64,000 nucleotides of DNA from Xenorhabdus beddingii (lineage in GTDB: Bacteria; Pseudomonadota; Gammaproteobacteria; Enterobacterales; Enterobacteriaceae), in NCBI RefSeq assembly GCF_002127545.1, contig NZ_MUBK01000014.1, positions 1-64,000 on the forward strand, written 5' to 3'. The number at the start of each line of letters is the position of its first letter. Positions within the stretch are counted from its first letter, which is position 1. The position numbers were made by a program, and so were the translations under genes. The notes beneath the pieces were generated by a model. That model was not told the DNA's origin, made no database searches, and saw only the letters and a list, made by a program, of their open reading frames with translations. Below, in pieces: positions 8,935-16,782 of this stretch.

Positions 8935-9771
8935 ATGGATATTAAAGAGTCACTGACCTTACTTGGAACAAAAACAGATTATATACAAAGTTATTCCCCG
9001 GAATTACTTGAAACCCTCCCACGGTCACTCGGCCGAAATGATATCGGTATAAACTCTGATTCATTGCCATTCCAGGGTTTTGACCTTTGGACAGCCTGGG
9101 AAATTTCCTGGCTGAATGGGAAAGGAAAGCCCGTAGTCGCCATAGGGGAATTTATCATCCCGGCAACCAGCCCCGGATTGATTGAATCTAAATCATTCAA
9201 ACTGTATCTCAACAGTTTCAACCAGACTAAGTTTGAAACAACGGATGATGTAGCCCACGCGATGAAGAAAGATCTTTCTCTGATAGCGGGCCAATCAGTA
9301 GACGTTAAACTTTACTCCCACCTCGATGGATACTGCCACGAAATCAGTCAGCTCTCTGGTCAATTACTGGATGATCTGGATATAGAGATCGAAAGTTATG
9401 ACTTTGATGCAACGGTACTGGCAGATGCCGCTTCCGTGAGAAATAATATTGTATGCGAAACACTCCACTCAAATCTCCTGAAATCAAATTGCCTGGTGAC
9501 AAACCAGCCAGACTGGGGCAGCGTTATTATTCAATATGAGGGCGCAAAGATTGATCATGAAAAATTACTGCGCTACCTCATCTCATTCAGAACACACAAC
9601 GAATTTCATGAACAATGTGTGGAGCGTATTTATAGCGATATTATGCGTTACTGCCAGCCGGAGAAACTCACCGTTTTTGCACGTTATACAAGACGTGGTG
9701 GTCTGGATATCAATCCGTTCAGGAGTAATTGCGAGAATACTCCCCTGACAGGACGACTTATCCGCCAGTAA
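8935..9771 (+). CDS. queF: NADPH-dependent 7-cyano-7-deazaguanine reductase
   Basis: QueF reduces preQ0 to preQ1 in queuosine biosynthesis. The 278-residue protein aligns along its full length with the long, two-domain E. coli form. The '[15 protein letters not shown]' NADPH-binding motif is present at about residues 83-97. The catalytic Cys of '[14 protein letters not shown]' (about residue 186) and the substrate-binding '[14 protein letters not shown]' Glu are also present, as is the C-terminal '[14 protein letters not shown]'. An enzyme-active copy is therefore expected. It is placed directly after the VUT transporter and XRE regulator in accessory DNA, so it may be an additional, mobile copy beside a core queF; that second copy cannot be checked here. 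Confidence 0.95.
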   Translation: MDIKESLTLLGTKTDYIQSYSPELLETLPRSLGRNDIGINSDSLPFQGFDLWTAWEISWLNGKGKPVVAIGEFIIPATSPGLIESKSFKLYLNSFNQTKFETTDDVAHAMKKDLSLIAGQSVDVKLYSHLDGYCHEISQLSGQLLDDLDIEIESYDFDATVLADAASVRNNIVCETLHSNLLKSNCLVTNQPDWGSVIIQYEGAKIDHEKLLRYLISFRTHNEFHEQCVERIYSDIMRYCQPEKLTVFARYTRRGGLDINPFRSNCENTPLTGRLIRQ

Positions 9772-9784
9772 AAAGAAATATCGA

Positions 9785-9814
9785 GCAGGGCGAAATGTCA
9801 CCGCCTCGCCCTGC
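9785..9814 (+). terminator. Hairpin after queF
   Basis: GCAGGGCG at 9785-9792 pairs with CGCCCTGC at 9807-9814 across a 14-base loop, starting 14 bases after the queF stop. There is no U-run after it, so it may be a weak terminator or an RNA-stabilising hairpin. Confidence 0.4.
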
Positions 9815-9994
9815 CCGCAAAAATCGTCTCTGTCTCCTGCCGGGTTTTGTATATGCCCAATAAACCTGAAGATGCGTGATAAATAACTTATATCACATTG
9901 ATTGAAACTGACTGTTTATCAAGACAAATCTGCATCTTGAAGTTAAACGGGTATAATCACCCTTGTACGCTATTCCACATGTTTGCTACAACAA

Positions 9995-10191
9995 CTACTG
10001 ACCACACGCAAAGGCCGTCATCGCCCAGGCATTGCGCGTCCATCTGCCCGTCCCTGCCTAAGACGCCCATTTTGCCAGGTGTTCTGCTGAGCCTGAGCTG
10101 GCAGCAAGGTAATCCGTTGATGTTACATAAAATTCCCGCATCCAGCCGTCATAAAGATAAAAATTACCCCATTCCTCATAGAACCGTTCAA
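9995..10191. repeat. 197-bp direct repeat, copy 1 (invasin lectin tail)
   Basis: By eye it aligns without gaps to 14325-14521 with 14 differences. Both copies encode the last ~65 residues of an invasin D5 lectin domain on the minus strand. Confidence 0.85.
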
Positions 10192-10507
10192 GGGAATACC
10201 TGAACGCAATCTGACTGCCGAGTGATTGACAAATCTGTTTCGCATCAGAATAAAAGTCTTCCGTCACCACCGCCTTCCGGCTGATTAACCGAACTGTGGC
10301 TTCACCCTGACCGCCTGTCCGCACCTGCTCATCGACCAACTGCCCGTTATCCACCGACCATTTCACTTCGGTATTGGTGACGGGCCGGTCAGCCGCATCA
10401 CGCACTTTAACGGTGTACAGCACATTATCCTGATCATCCGCAATGGCAGTGTGTTTATCGTAAGGCTCCGGTGAACTCACCTTGTTCCTGTCATTCGGCT
10501 CATGCAC
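9995..10507 (-). pseudogene. Invasin C-terminal remnant (Ig-like repeat plus lectin-like D5 domain), with in-frame stop
   Basis: The remaining reading frame (GTG-like edge at 10507) encodes part of a bacterial Ig-like (Big_1) repeat, 'NVLYTVKVRDAADRPVTNT', then a C-type-lectin-like end: 'DAKQICQSLGSQIAF' and 'YEEWGNFYLYDGW'. The frame stops at a TAG at 10058. Ignoring it, translation continues through AGTGRWTRNAWAMTAFACGQ to the natural stop at 9995-9997. The matching copy at 14325 has TGG there, so the TAG is a nonsense change. The N-terminal barrel and most repeats are missing; on that side the sequence abuts an IS66 relic. Intimin/invasin-type proteins are surface adhesins; this one is dead. 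Confidence 0.8.
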
Positions 10508-10537
10508 GCTACGGCTTTTTATCTTTTATATTTGGAA

Positions 10538-10901
10538 AGGGGCAAACTCAAGCGTGCTTATCTGTGGACTTATGTGACAGCACGGGATAATCCCCCTGCG
10601 GTTGATGTACTACGAATTGCATCCGGGTCGCAGTGGCTGTTATGCCAAATCCTGACTGCAAAACTAGCTGTTTGCGGGATCGTTAATGGCCGGACAGCGG
10701 GCTGCGATGGTGATGAGTTTATTAGAAACCGCCAAAGCGAACGGTCATGATCCCCAGGTTTGGTTGCAAGATGTCCTCCGCCGATTACCTACCTGGCCGA
10801 ACAACCGCTTGAATGAACTCCTTCCCTGGCCTGAAAACCGTTTAGCTAAATCCCACTTTGTTCTTATCTGGCAAAGCAAGGTGAAATCACCAGAGCCTTA
10901 C
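10538..10901 (+). mobile_element. Decayed IS66-family transposase fragment with right end
   Basis: Plus-strand frames encode pieces of the IS66 large transposase. 'RGKLKRAYLWTYV' (from 10538) is the usual segment before the DDE core. 'LFAGSLMAGQRAAMVMSLL' through 'DVLRRLPTWPNNRLNELLPW' is the C-terminal region, ending near 10850. Between them the catalytic core is deleted. The codon expected to be Trp before LFAG is TAG ('aac tag ctg'), so the C-terminal part is also nonsense-mutated. Bases 10870-10901 match the element end seen at 70-99. This is a non-mobile relic inserted next to the invasin remnant. Confidence 0.8.
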
Positions 10902-10994
10902 ACATAAACGAAAAAAGGGTCAGTCTTTTGAATACACGGTCGGGCGAGATCAGAACGTATTGACGGGATGAGAACCCTGAAATTTTTTCTGAAA

Positions 10995-11022
10995 CAACAC
11001 CCAAAATAGAATTGGGATGTTG
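10995..11022 (-). terminator. Hairpin terminator downstream of the Ail-like gene
   Basis: On the minus strand CAACATCCCAA pairs with TTGGGTGTTG across a short loop, 40 bases after the stop of the Ail-like gene, followed by TTTC. One bulged base in the stem makes it moderately convincing. Confidence 0.55.
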
Positions 11023-11061
11023 TTTATCAACCAACCGGAAACCTGTTTTTAACTGACTCAA

Positions 11062-11619
11062 TTAAAAACGGTAGCCGACTCCAACCGTCCATGTTCCTAC
11101 TTTAACATCACCCGGTTTGGCATGTTCGTATGAAACATCAACTGCGATATTTGGATGCGGGTTAAATTGCAAACCTGCACCATATGCAACAGATGCTTCA
11201 TCTTGGCTGTCGGTACTTACCGTGTAGCTGCGACCAAGGAAAGTTGTAGTTTGTGTTCCTGTGATTTTTCCAGCAGCAGCACCAACTAAAGCATATGCAC
11301 TCACATACTCATTAAAGCGGTAAGACGGCCCTGCCATTAGCGAAGCATACTCAACTTTGCCAGTAATGTTATTCACGGTATTACTGTAAGATTTTTCGGT
11401 GCGGGTGTAAGAACCAATGATGCCCAGACGATCATTAAATTCGTAACGGTATTTCAGGTTAAATCCTTTTGGCTTATCGAATATTTCCTTGAAAGACTCA
11501 TCACTCATTTTGCTCTGTGCATAACCTACTGAGATAGTGTTGTGCTCGTTAGCATTTGCTGTTAATGAAGTTATGGATAGTCCAGCCAAAATTGCTGAAA
11601 TAAATAGAGTTTTTTTCAT
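11062..11619 (-). CDS. Ail/Lom/OmpX-family outer membrane beta-barrel protein
   Basis: The 185-residue protein has a signal peptide (MKKTLFISAILAGLSITSLTANA) and alternating amphipathic strands ('HNTISVGYAQSKM', 'FNLKYRYEFNDRLGIIGSY', 'ASLMAGPSYRFNEYVSAYAL', 'IAVDVSYEHAKPGDVKVGTW'). It ends in 'TVGVGYRF' with the C-terminal Phe needed for BAM insertion. These are the marks of the eight-stranded Ail/OmpX family, whose members mediate adhesion, serum resistance or membrane stress tolerance. It is a single gene with its own hairpin terminator and an AT-rich upstream region. Which Ail/OmpX function applies cannot be told from sequence. Confidence 0.88.
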   Translation of the reverse strand: MKKTLFISAILAGLSITSLTANANEHNTISVGYAQSKMSDESFKEIFDKPKGFNLKYRYEFNDRLGIIGSYTRTEKSYSNTVNNITGKVEYASLMAGPSYRFNEYVSAYALVGAAAGKITGTQTTTFLGRSYTVSTDSQDEASVAYGAGLQFNPHPNIAVDVSYEHAKPGDVKVGTWTVGVGYRF

Positions 11620-11967
11620 CTTTTACTTATCTCGATATGTTACATTGCATATTGTGTGTGATGTTCGTTGATGCATAAAGCGGCGGGATTTTATATTATC
11701 ACTGAAATCAATACAACGGGAATATTAACCAAGAAAAACTAATTATTCAGATTATAACCATTGATATAAGTTAATAATATTATTATCTCATTGATCTAAC
11801 TACTGAAAAAAGATGATGGCACACTACTTCATTTCTGATACTTGAGCGTACCAATGACGGTCGGGCAATTGCCATGGTTACAGGGGATTAGGCTCGGACG
11901 TAATCCCCACCAGAAATCGGCCATCACCCGAAAGTTTATTAGCCAGGACATTTTTCGGCGTCAGCCA
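11620..11967. other. AT-rich intergenic region upstream of the Ail-like gene
   Basis: About 350 bases with no supported gene. The first ~200 bases are strongly AT-rich and should hold the promoter of the Ail-like gene. Bases 11830-11965 have ordinary composition and short open frames on both strands, but nothing recognisable; this could be an old remnant. Confidence 0.4.
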
Positions 11968-14163
11968 CTATTTTGTGAAATCCAGAATACGACCATTGGG
12001 CAGATTGGCTCGCAGACTTTTGGCGGCTATGCCGTTGAATGTACGGTCACCAAAATTTGCAGTCAGTACTGAACCGTCGCTAAAAGTCGTTTGTTGTACG
12101 AATCCTTTTTGATCCAGCCAGCGAAAATCGATCAACGCTTTATCCCATAGTGCCTGATGCAGAGGGCGGAACTTCGCATCTGCCTTTATTATTTCAGGTA
12201 ACCGTGCCTTCAGGGTACTACGGTTGAGATTGAACAGTGGAGGCGTGTTATATAACTGGCTTAGCAACTCACGCGTCGTTTTGACATCACTAAATTTGAG
12301 GTTGTCGTAAGTCCAGTGATGGGAGCTGATCACCGCATCATGAAAAACAGCCTGATACAACGGCAGACGATAGCGCGGATCGAACTCGACGGTGAGATAG
12401 GGCTGTTTCACCTTCGCAGGGCGAAAGAAAGTAGCTGGTTGTGCATTGGGCCACCAGGCGCCAAGATAATAAGGCGATTTTTTGTCCTGATGCATATCCT
12501 TATCACCCCACCCAAAACCCCAGGTTTCCATGCCGTGGGCAAACATGATGTGGCGGGCAGTCACCGCATTTCCGTCTTCAGATCCTAACGGTAATTTGAG
12601 CGTATTGCTGTACCAGGCCATCCGGGCATTGCGGGCATCAGCCATCTGAGCTGCACCTGTCGGATGCTCTGGCTGGTAGTCGTCTGAAACCATGCCTGTA
12701 CCATCAACATCCAAGAACAGACTGTTCAGTCCGGCCAGTTGTGTTAACTCCCGCATACGTTGCTGCGAATAGGGCAACATACACGCAGGGTTAAGATAGT
12801 AACCCTCCCCACGGAAACCGGGTTTTTTACTGCCATCGGCCCGTACTATGGCACATTTCTCCCGTAATTTACCGGGCAACTGGGCGGTAAGCCAGCTGTC
12901 ATTAATACCTGGCGGGATGCCTGTGTCATAGGAGTCATAACTGGCGATCAAATAACCTGATTTTTTTGCATTCGCCACGGCTTCCGGATGCAGGAACTCG
13001 GCAGTCCAGTTATCCGTACCCAACCATAACTGGGGTAACCCGGCCTGATGCAATAATTCAATGACCTGTTTAGACAACCCCGGCCCCCAACTGTCCGGAG
13101 GTGCGAGATAAGCTCCAAGCTGGTGCTGTGCCAGTTGACGCACTTTAACTGCCCGCTGCTGCTGTGCCAGCAGAAACGTATCCTGATCTGGTGACGCGTT
13201 CAGGGGTACCAGTGCCACAAGAGCATTATTGATGGCTTCAATAAGTGATTGCTTCTGCCAGCCTTCAGGCTCGCGACCTTGCAGCTGTTGTATCACTTTA
13301 TTTGCTTCAGTACCCATGTTCTGCCAAAGTGCTGCCCCTTCGGAAGTTTGCAGATAACTGACCAGTCCCACCCAGTTTTTCACGTCTTCCTGAGCCAATA
13401 ACATACTGCCCCACAGATAAATATGTGTTGCACCTACCAGTTTCTTACCTTCAGGAGCAATCTTGATTTTATCGCGTAAGGAACTGAACTGACCGCTTTG
13501 TTGCAAGTATTCACGATAACGTATCGCACCCGATAGAGGCGTGTTACCAACATGCAGCAGGACTTCGAAAGGCTGCTGTTGGTTAAAGCGATTGAACTTA
13601 TGGATGCTTTGCATCTGTAAATGCGTATTGGTTTTACTGAATGAGACCTCATTGCTGAACGGTGTCAGCAGCAACCAGCTGTAAATTTTGCCCTTTTGTT
13701 CCTGACTCCATAGTGGCAACTTCAGATCAAAGTTAGTGTCCAGAGGGGTCTGCTCTTTGACCAGATAGGATTGCCATACGGTGTTATCAAGAGGAATTCG
13801 GCTACCTTCTCCAAGAGGTAGTAGCAGCGCACTGGCCTGTGACGGTAAAGTGAACCAGTTAAGTATTTGTGGATGTTTACTGGTGAAGTTCAGACGAAGA
13901 TCATTACCTTCCAGTCTGGCGGTAATTTGTATACTGCGCTTCGGCCAGTGCCAGTTTGCCGAGGCAGAGGAATATTTTAATTCACTGACTTTTTGTGGTA
14001 TTTGAGGTAAGTTTACCACAGCGCTATCAACGCTAATTTGTAGCGTTGCCGGGTCAATATCGAATTGTACAGTTCCCTGCTGTAATCGGACGGCGCTGGC
14101 AGGAGAGCAATAAAGAAAGATGAGGCTAACAAGTGAAGCCATACACATACAGGACTTTTTCAT
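11968..14163 (-). CDS. Secreted glycoside hydrolase-like protein (GH101/GH129-related)
   Basis: The 731-residue protein has a signal peptide (MKKSCMCMASLVSLIFLYCSPASA). An N-terminal beta-rich domain (about 25-230) precedes a probable (beta/alpha)8 region at about 235-640 with 'HIYLWGSMLL', 'GYLIASYDSYDTG', 'LNSLFLDVDGTGMVSDDY' and 'HIMFAHGMETWGFGWGD'. The Asp in FLDVDGTG at the end of a beta strand is the likely catalytic nucleophile, as in GH101-type endo-alpha-N-acetylgalactosaminidases. I recognise the family only by this pattern. If right, it acts on O-linked or similar glycans in the periplasm or outside. It stands alone, facing away from the invasin minigene, so no pathway context is available. 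Confidence 0.55.
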   Translation of the reverse strand: MKKSCMCMASLVSLIFLYCSPASAVRLQQGTVQFDIDPATLQISVDSAVVNLPQIPQKVSELKYSSASANWHWPKRSIQITARLEGNDLRLNFTSKHPQILNWFTLPSQASALLLPLGEGSRIPLDNTVWQSYLVKEQTPLDTNFDLKLPLWSQEQKGKIYSWLLLTPFSNEVSFSKTNTHLQMQSIHKFNRFNQQQPFEVLLHVGNTPLSGAIRYREYLQQSGQFSSLRDKIKIAPEGKKLVGATHIYLWGSMLLAQEDVKNWVGLVSYLQTSEGAALWQNMGTEANKVIQQLQGREPEGWQKQSLIEAINNALVALVPLNASPDQDTFLLAQQQRAVKVRQLAQHQLGAYLAPPDSWGPGLSKQVIELLHQAGLPQLWLGTDNWTAEFLHPEAVANAKKSGYLIASYDSYDTGIPPGINDSWLTAQLPGKLREKCAIVRADGSKKPGFRGEGYYLNPACMLPYSQQRMRELTQLAGLNSLFLDVDGTGMVSDDYQPEHPTGAAQMADARNARMAWYSNTLKLPLGSEDGNAVTARHIMFAHGMETWGFGWGDKDMHQDKKSPYYLGAWWPNAQPATFFRPAKVKQPYLTVEFDPRYRLPLYQAVFHDAVISSHHWTYDNLKFSDVKTTRELLSQLYNTPPLFNLNRSTLKARLPEIIKADAKFRPLHQALWDKALIDFRWLDQKGFVQQTTFSDGSVLTANFGDRTFNGIAAKSLRANLPNGRILDFTK

Positions 14164-14324
14164 AAAGTGATTTGCACCGCAAGATCAGAGAATGAGCCAT
14201 AGTGTACTGTACAAATTATAACCCAACCATGAGTTTCAGAGAGATAGTCATATTTTTGAGCGTTGGCTCATATATTAAATACCCCCTTTAATAACAGGTA
14301 AAAAAAGAACGCTATTCAATACCG

Positions 14325-14521
14325 CTACTGACCACACGCAAATGCCGTCATCGCCCAGGCATTTCGAGTCCATCTACCCGTCCCTGCCCAAAACGCCCAT
14401 TTTGCCAGATGTTCTGTTGAGCCTGAGCCGGCGGCAAGGTAATCCGTTGATGTTACATAAAATTCCCGCCACCAGCCGTCATAAAGATAAAAATTACCCC
14501 ATTCCTCATAGAGCCATTCAA
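14325..14521. repeat. 197-bp direct repeat, copy 2 (invasin lectin tail)
   Basis: Partner of 9995-10191 in the same orientation, with 14 differences by eye. The homology stops at the fusion junction, around the shared sequence encoding YEEWGN. Confidence 0.85.
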
Positions 14522-14849
14522 ACGCGGTGTCTTTTAACGAAAAATGGCGGTCAAAAGGTAACGTCATACGGGCATTGCCATATTGATTAAACCAAGGTGT
14601 CAATGTTGATGTCACCGCAGACGATAACCGTTGTGCTGCCATCGTCTGCGCGGCTTCGAAAGGGGATTGTGACCGGGTGAGTTGTCTCCATTGTGAGGTG
14701 ATTTCAGCCAGCGTTTGCGCATTCGTATTTTCATTTTTACGCTGCGGCACGGCCTGATTGTGAACACTGAGTAGTACGCCTAACAGGCCGATAATCAGGG
14801 ACTTTGCCCCACTGAACAAAGAAGATTGGCTTTTTTGCAACACGGACAT
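14325..14849 (-). CDS. Collapsed invasin minigene: signal peptide + start of inverse-autotransporter domain fused to lectin tail
   Basis: The intact 174-codon frame has a good SD (AAAAGGG) before ATG 14849. Residues 1-~35 form a signal peptide. Residues ~50-115 ('AAQRLSSAVTSTLTPWFNQ', 'ARMTLPFDRHFSLKDTAFEW') match the start of the inverse-autotransporter beta domain of intimin/invasin proteins. At residue ~116 the sequence jumps to 'YEEWGNFYLYDGWWREFYV...AWAMTAFACGQ', the end of the C-terminal lectin-like domain. The whole barrel and all Ig-like repeats are missing, yet the fusion is in frame with no stop. It cannot anchor in the outer membrane; it is either a cryptic secreted peptide or a pseudogene. 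Confidence 0.7.
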   Translation of the reverse strand: MSVLQKSQSSLFSGAKSLIIGLLGVLLSVHNQAVPQRKNENTNAQTLAEITSQWRQLTRSQSPFEAAQTMAAQRLSSAVTSTLTPWFNQYGNARMTLPFDRHFSLKDTAFEWLYEEWGNFYLYDGWWREFYVTSTDYLAAGSGSTEHLAKWAFWAGTGRWTRNAWAMTAFACGQ

Positions 14850-15079
14850 GTTACCCTTTTCACAAAATTTGAAAAGAACAGCATACCGAATAAAATGATA
14901 AATAAAGCCTGTTATTCTTTTTTAAAATTTAATAATTAACGAAAATAAATTAACAACTTGGATTCGCATATTAAGTGCAACACACTTATTTAGAATAAAA
15001 TGATAAACAACAATTTTGTACAATACCTAACTTTTAGGGAGGGATATCGTTAATGTGAATTACGCACAAGAACTAAACA

Positions 15080-15349
15080 ATGATATTTAACAACGATAAC
15101 TTTTGGCTTAGGCAAGTCCCAGATTTGGAAGAAGGCTACCCTATCCGCCTAATCGACTTTTCTCTATATCGATACAAAGGAATTAAGTGCTTGTCAGAAT
15201 TGCATTTCACTGATGAGTTCGAACAAGGATTTTGGGAAGGCAAAGCCGGTTATTGCAAAGAAGGTAAAATCAAGGCAAAGCGGTACCGTATAGTTGATTT
15301 GCAAGAGCATCGCTTTATTAACGGTTCCGGAGAAGTAACAGATTTCTAG
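15080..15349 (+). CDS. Small protein of unknown function upstream of a LysE exporter
   Basis: The 89-residue soluble protein is rich in aromatic and charged residues (MIFNNDNFWLRQVPDLEEG... HRFINGSGEVTDF). It has no signal peptide or membrane segment and I recognise no family. It ends 13 bases before the LysE-type gene, with an SD-like AGGAG between, so the three genes 15080-16782 look like one operon. The SD before its own ATG is weak. A link to amino acid export or toxin resistance is only positional. Confidence 0.6.
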   Translation: MIFNNDNFWLRQVPDLEEGYPIRLIDFSLYRYKGIKCLSELHFTDEFEQGFWEGKAGYCKEGKIKAKRYRIVDLQEHRFINGSGEVTDF

Positions 15350-15362
15350 GAGATAGACGGTT

Positions 15363-15968
15363 ATGACTCAACTAATCGCAATGGCAGTTTTTGCCTTCGT
15401 GACCTCTATATCACCTGGGCCTGTAAACATATTAGCGACATTTACCGGAGCCAACTGTGGATATGTTCGGACTCTCCCACATATCACTGGCGCCACAATT
15501 GGCTTCGTATCGATTCTATTTCTGCTGGGTTTTGGATTATCTCAAGTCATAAATGAAGTGCCATACTTAACAGAAATCCTTACCTATATAGGCGGCTGTT
15601 TCTTGTTATACCTGGCATACAAAGTTGCTATGCAAAATCCAATGTCCGGCGATGGTCACGAACCAAAGACCCGTGCGCCATCACTTGTACAAGGAATGAT
15701 GTGTCAATGGCTTAACCCAAAAGCATGGGTTGTGTCTTTAGCGGGTATATCCGTGTTTTTTAACAGCCGCGATGCAAATATTGATGAACTACTCCTGTTC
15801 TGTGGGATCTTTTTTATTGTTTGCTATGCATCAATCTCTGCTTGGGCTGTCTTGGGCGTCACGATTAGAACAGTTTTAGACAAACCTAAACACTTTAAGT
15901 TTTTCAATCTCTCTATGGGGCTATTGTTAGCCATTACTGTCCTATATACTTTTTTCATGTCAAGTTAA
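15363..15968 (+). CDS. LysE/RhtB-family amino acid exporter
   Basis: The 201-residue inner membrane protein has about six hydrophobic segments and the family N-terminus 'TSISPGPVNILATFTGANCG'. This matches the conserved (T/S)PGP motif of LysE/RhtB/YahN transporters. 'QWLNPKAWVVSLAG' matches the second family signature (NPK.W). These proteins export amino acids or related small molecules. The gene lies between the small unknown gene and, 16 bases downstream, an AraC-type regulator, which suggests a substrate-inducible export unit. Confidence 0.9.
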   Translation: MTQLIAMAVFAFVTSISPGPVNILATFTGANCGYVRTLPHITGATIGFVSILFLLGFGLSQVINEVPYLTEILTYIGGCFLLYLAYKVAMQNPMSGDGHEPKTRAPSLVQGMMCQWLNPKAWVVSLAGISVFFNSRDANIDELLLFCGIFFIVCYASISAWAVLGVTIRTVLDKPKHFKFFNLSMGLLLAITVLYTFFMSS

Positions 15969-15984
15969 GAGAGTGCGAGCATAG

Positions 15985-16782
15985 ATGTCCAAGCCACGAT
16001 TATATCGTTTAAGCACAGTCCCAATTGAGCTACGTTCTTCTAAAGATTCGAAAGCGTGTTACGGGAAACACACTCACAAAGAGTTTTCCATCGGAGCCGT
16101 AGATGGCGGTCATAGCGTTTACTTCAACAGTAATACGGAACGTAGAATACAAACAGGTTCTCTTGTCATAGTGAACCCTCTAGAGGTTCACTCATGCAAC
16201 CCGGCACCAGATACAAACTGGAGCTACAAAATGCTGTATGTATGTCCCAAATGGTTAGGTTATGTACAATCGATGGTTACAGGTGAAGAGGTCACTAATT
16301 TCATCCCGTTCCCTATCAATTATACCGATGATGCAGAGCTTTACGTACAGTTCCAAGCATTAGCCAACACAATCATCCACGATAGAGACAACATGAAAAC
16401 GGAAGAAGAGAGCATCGCTTTTTTCTCCCGTCTCTTTTCGCAATCCTATTCCCGACCTTTAGAAAAAGCAGTGCTAAAGAATAATATATCTAAGGCGTAT
16501 GAATACCTTTGTGACAACTTCCGAAGCAATATATCGGTCAAGGATATCGCCGTTCACTCGGAATTGAGTGAATATCACCTTATCCATGCATTCCGAAAGA
16601 CATATGGTATTACCCCACATGCTATGCAAATTGCGATGCGCATTAATGAAGCAAAATTGCTTTTGAAGCAAGGGATGAAGATTGCATCTGTAGCGACTGA
16701 TTTAGGTTTTAATGACCAGAGCCACTTCCATAGGCACTTCAAAAAATTGGTTGCGGCGACTCCGGCAGAATATAAGGAATAG
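15985..16782 (+). CDS. AraC-family transcriptional regulator
   Basis: The 265-residue protein has an N-terminal cupin-like sensor domain ('HTHKEFSIGAVDGGHSVYF', 'SLVIVNPLEVHSCNP') and a C-terminal double HTH at about residues 170-263. The signature 'ATDLGFNDQSHFHRHFKKL' and 'TPAEYK' end are characteristic. AraC proteins with this His-rich cupin (AraC_binding) usually sense small ligands. Its position directly after the LysE-type gene suggests that it controls the exporter. Nothing is truncated. Confidence 0.9.
   Translation: MSKPRLYRLSTVPIELRSSKDSKACYGKHTHKEFSIGAVDGGHSVYFNSNTERRIQTGSLVIVNPLEVHSCNPAPDTNWSYKMLYVCPKWLGYVQSMVTGEEVTNFIPFPINYTDDAELYVQFQALANTIIHDRDNMKTEEESIAFFSRLFSQSYSRPLEKAVLKNNISKAYEYLCDNFRSNISVKDIAVHSELSEYHLIHAFRKTYGITPHAMQIAMRINEAKLLLKQGMKIASVATDLGFNDQSHFHRHFKKLVAATPAEYKE

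Noticed and set aside
10502-10750. Apparent independent 82-residue gene
   Set aside because: It is a patchwork of IS66 transposase frames and deletion-junction sequence, part of the relic at 10538-10901.
11842-12072. Small plus-strand frame before the glycoside hydrolase-like gene
   Set aside because: It overlaps the 3' end of the secreted protein gene and has no recognisable content.
14888-15007. 15-base direct repeat GAATAAAATGATAAA (14888 and 14993) as an attachment site pair
   Set aside because: Very AT-rich, only 105 bases apart with no gene between; chance or local duplication is more likely than att sites.
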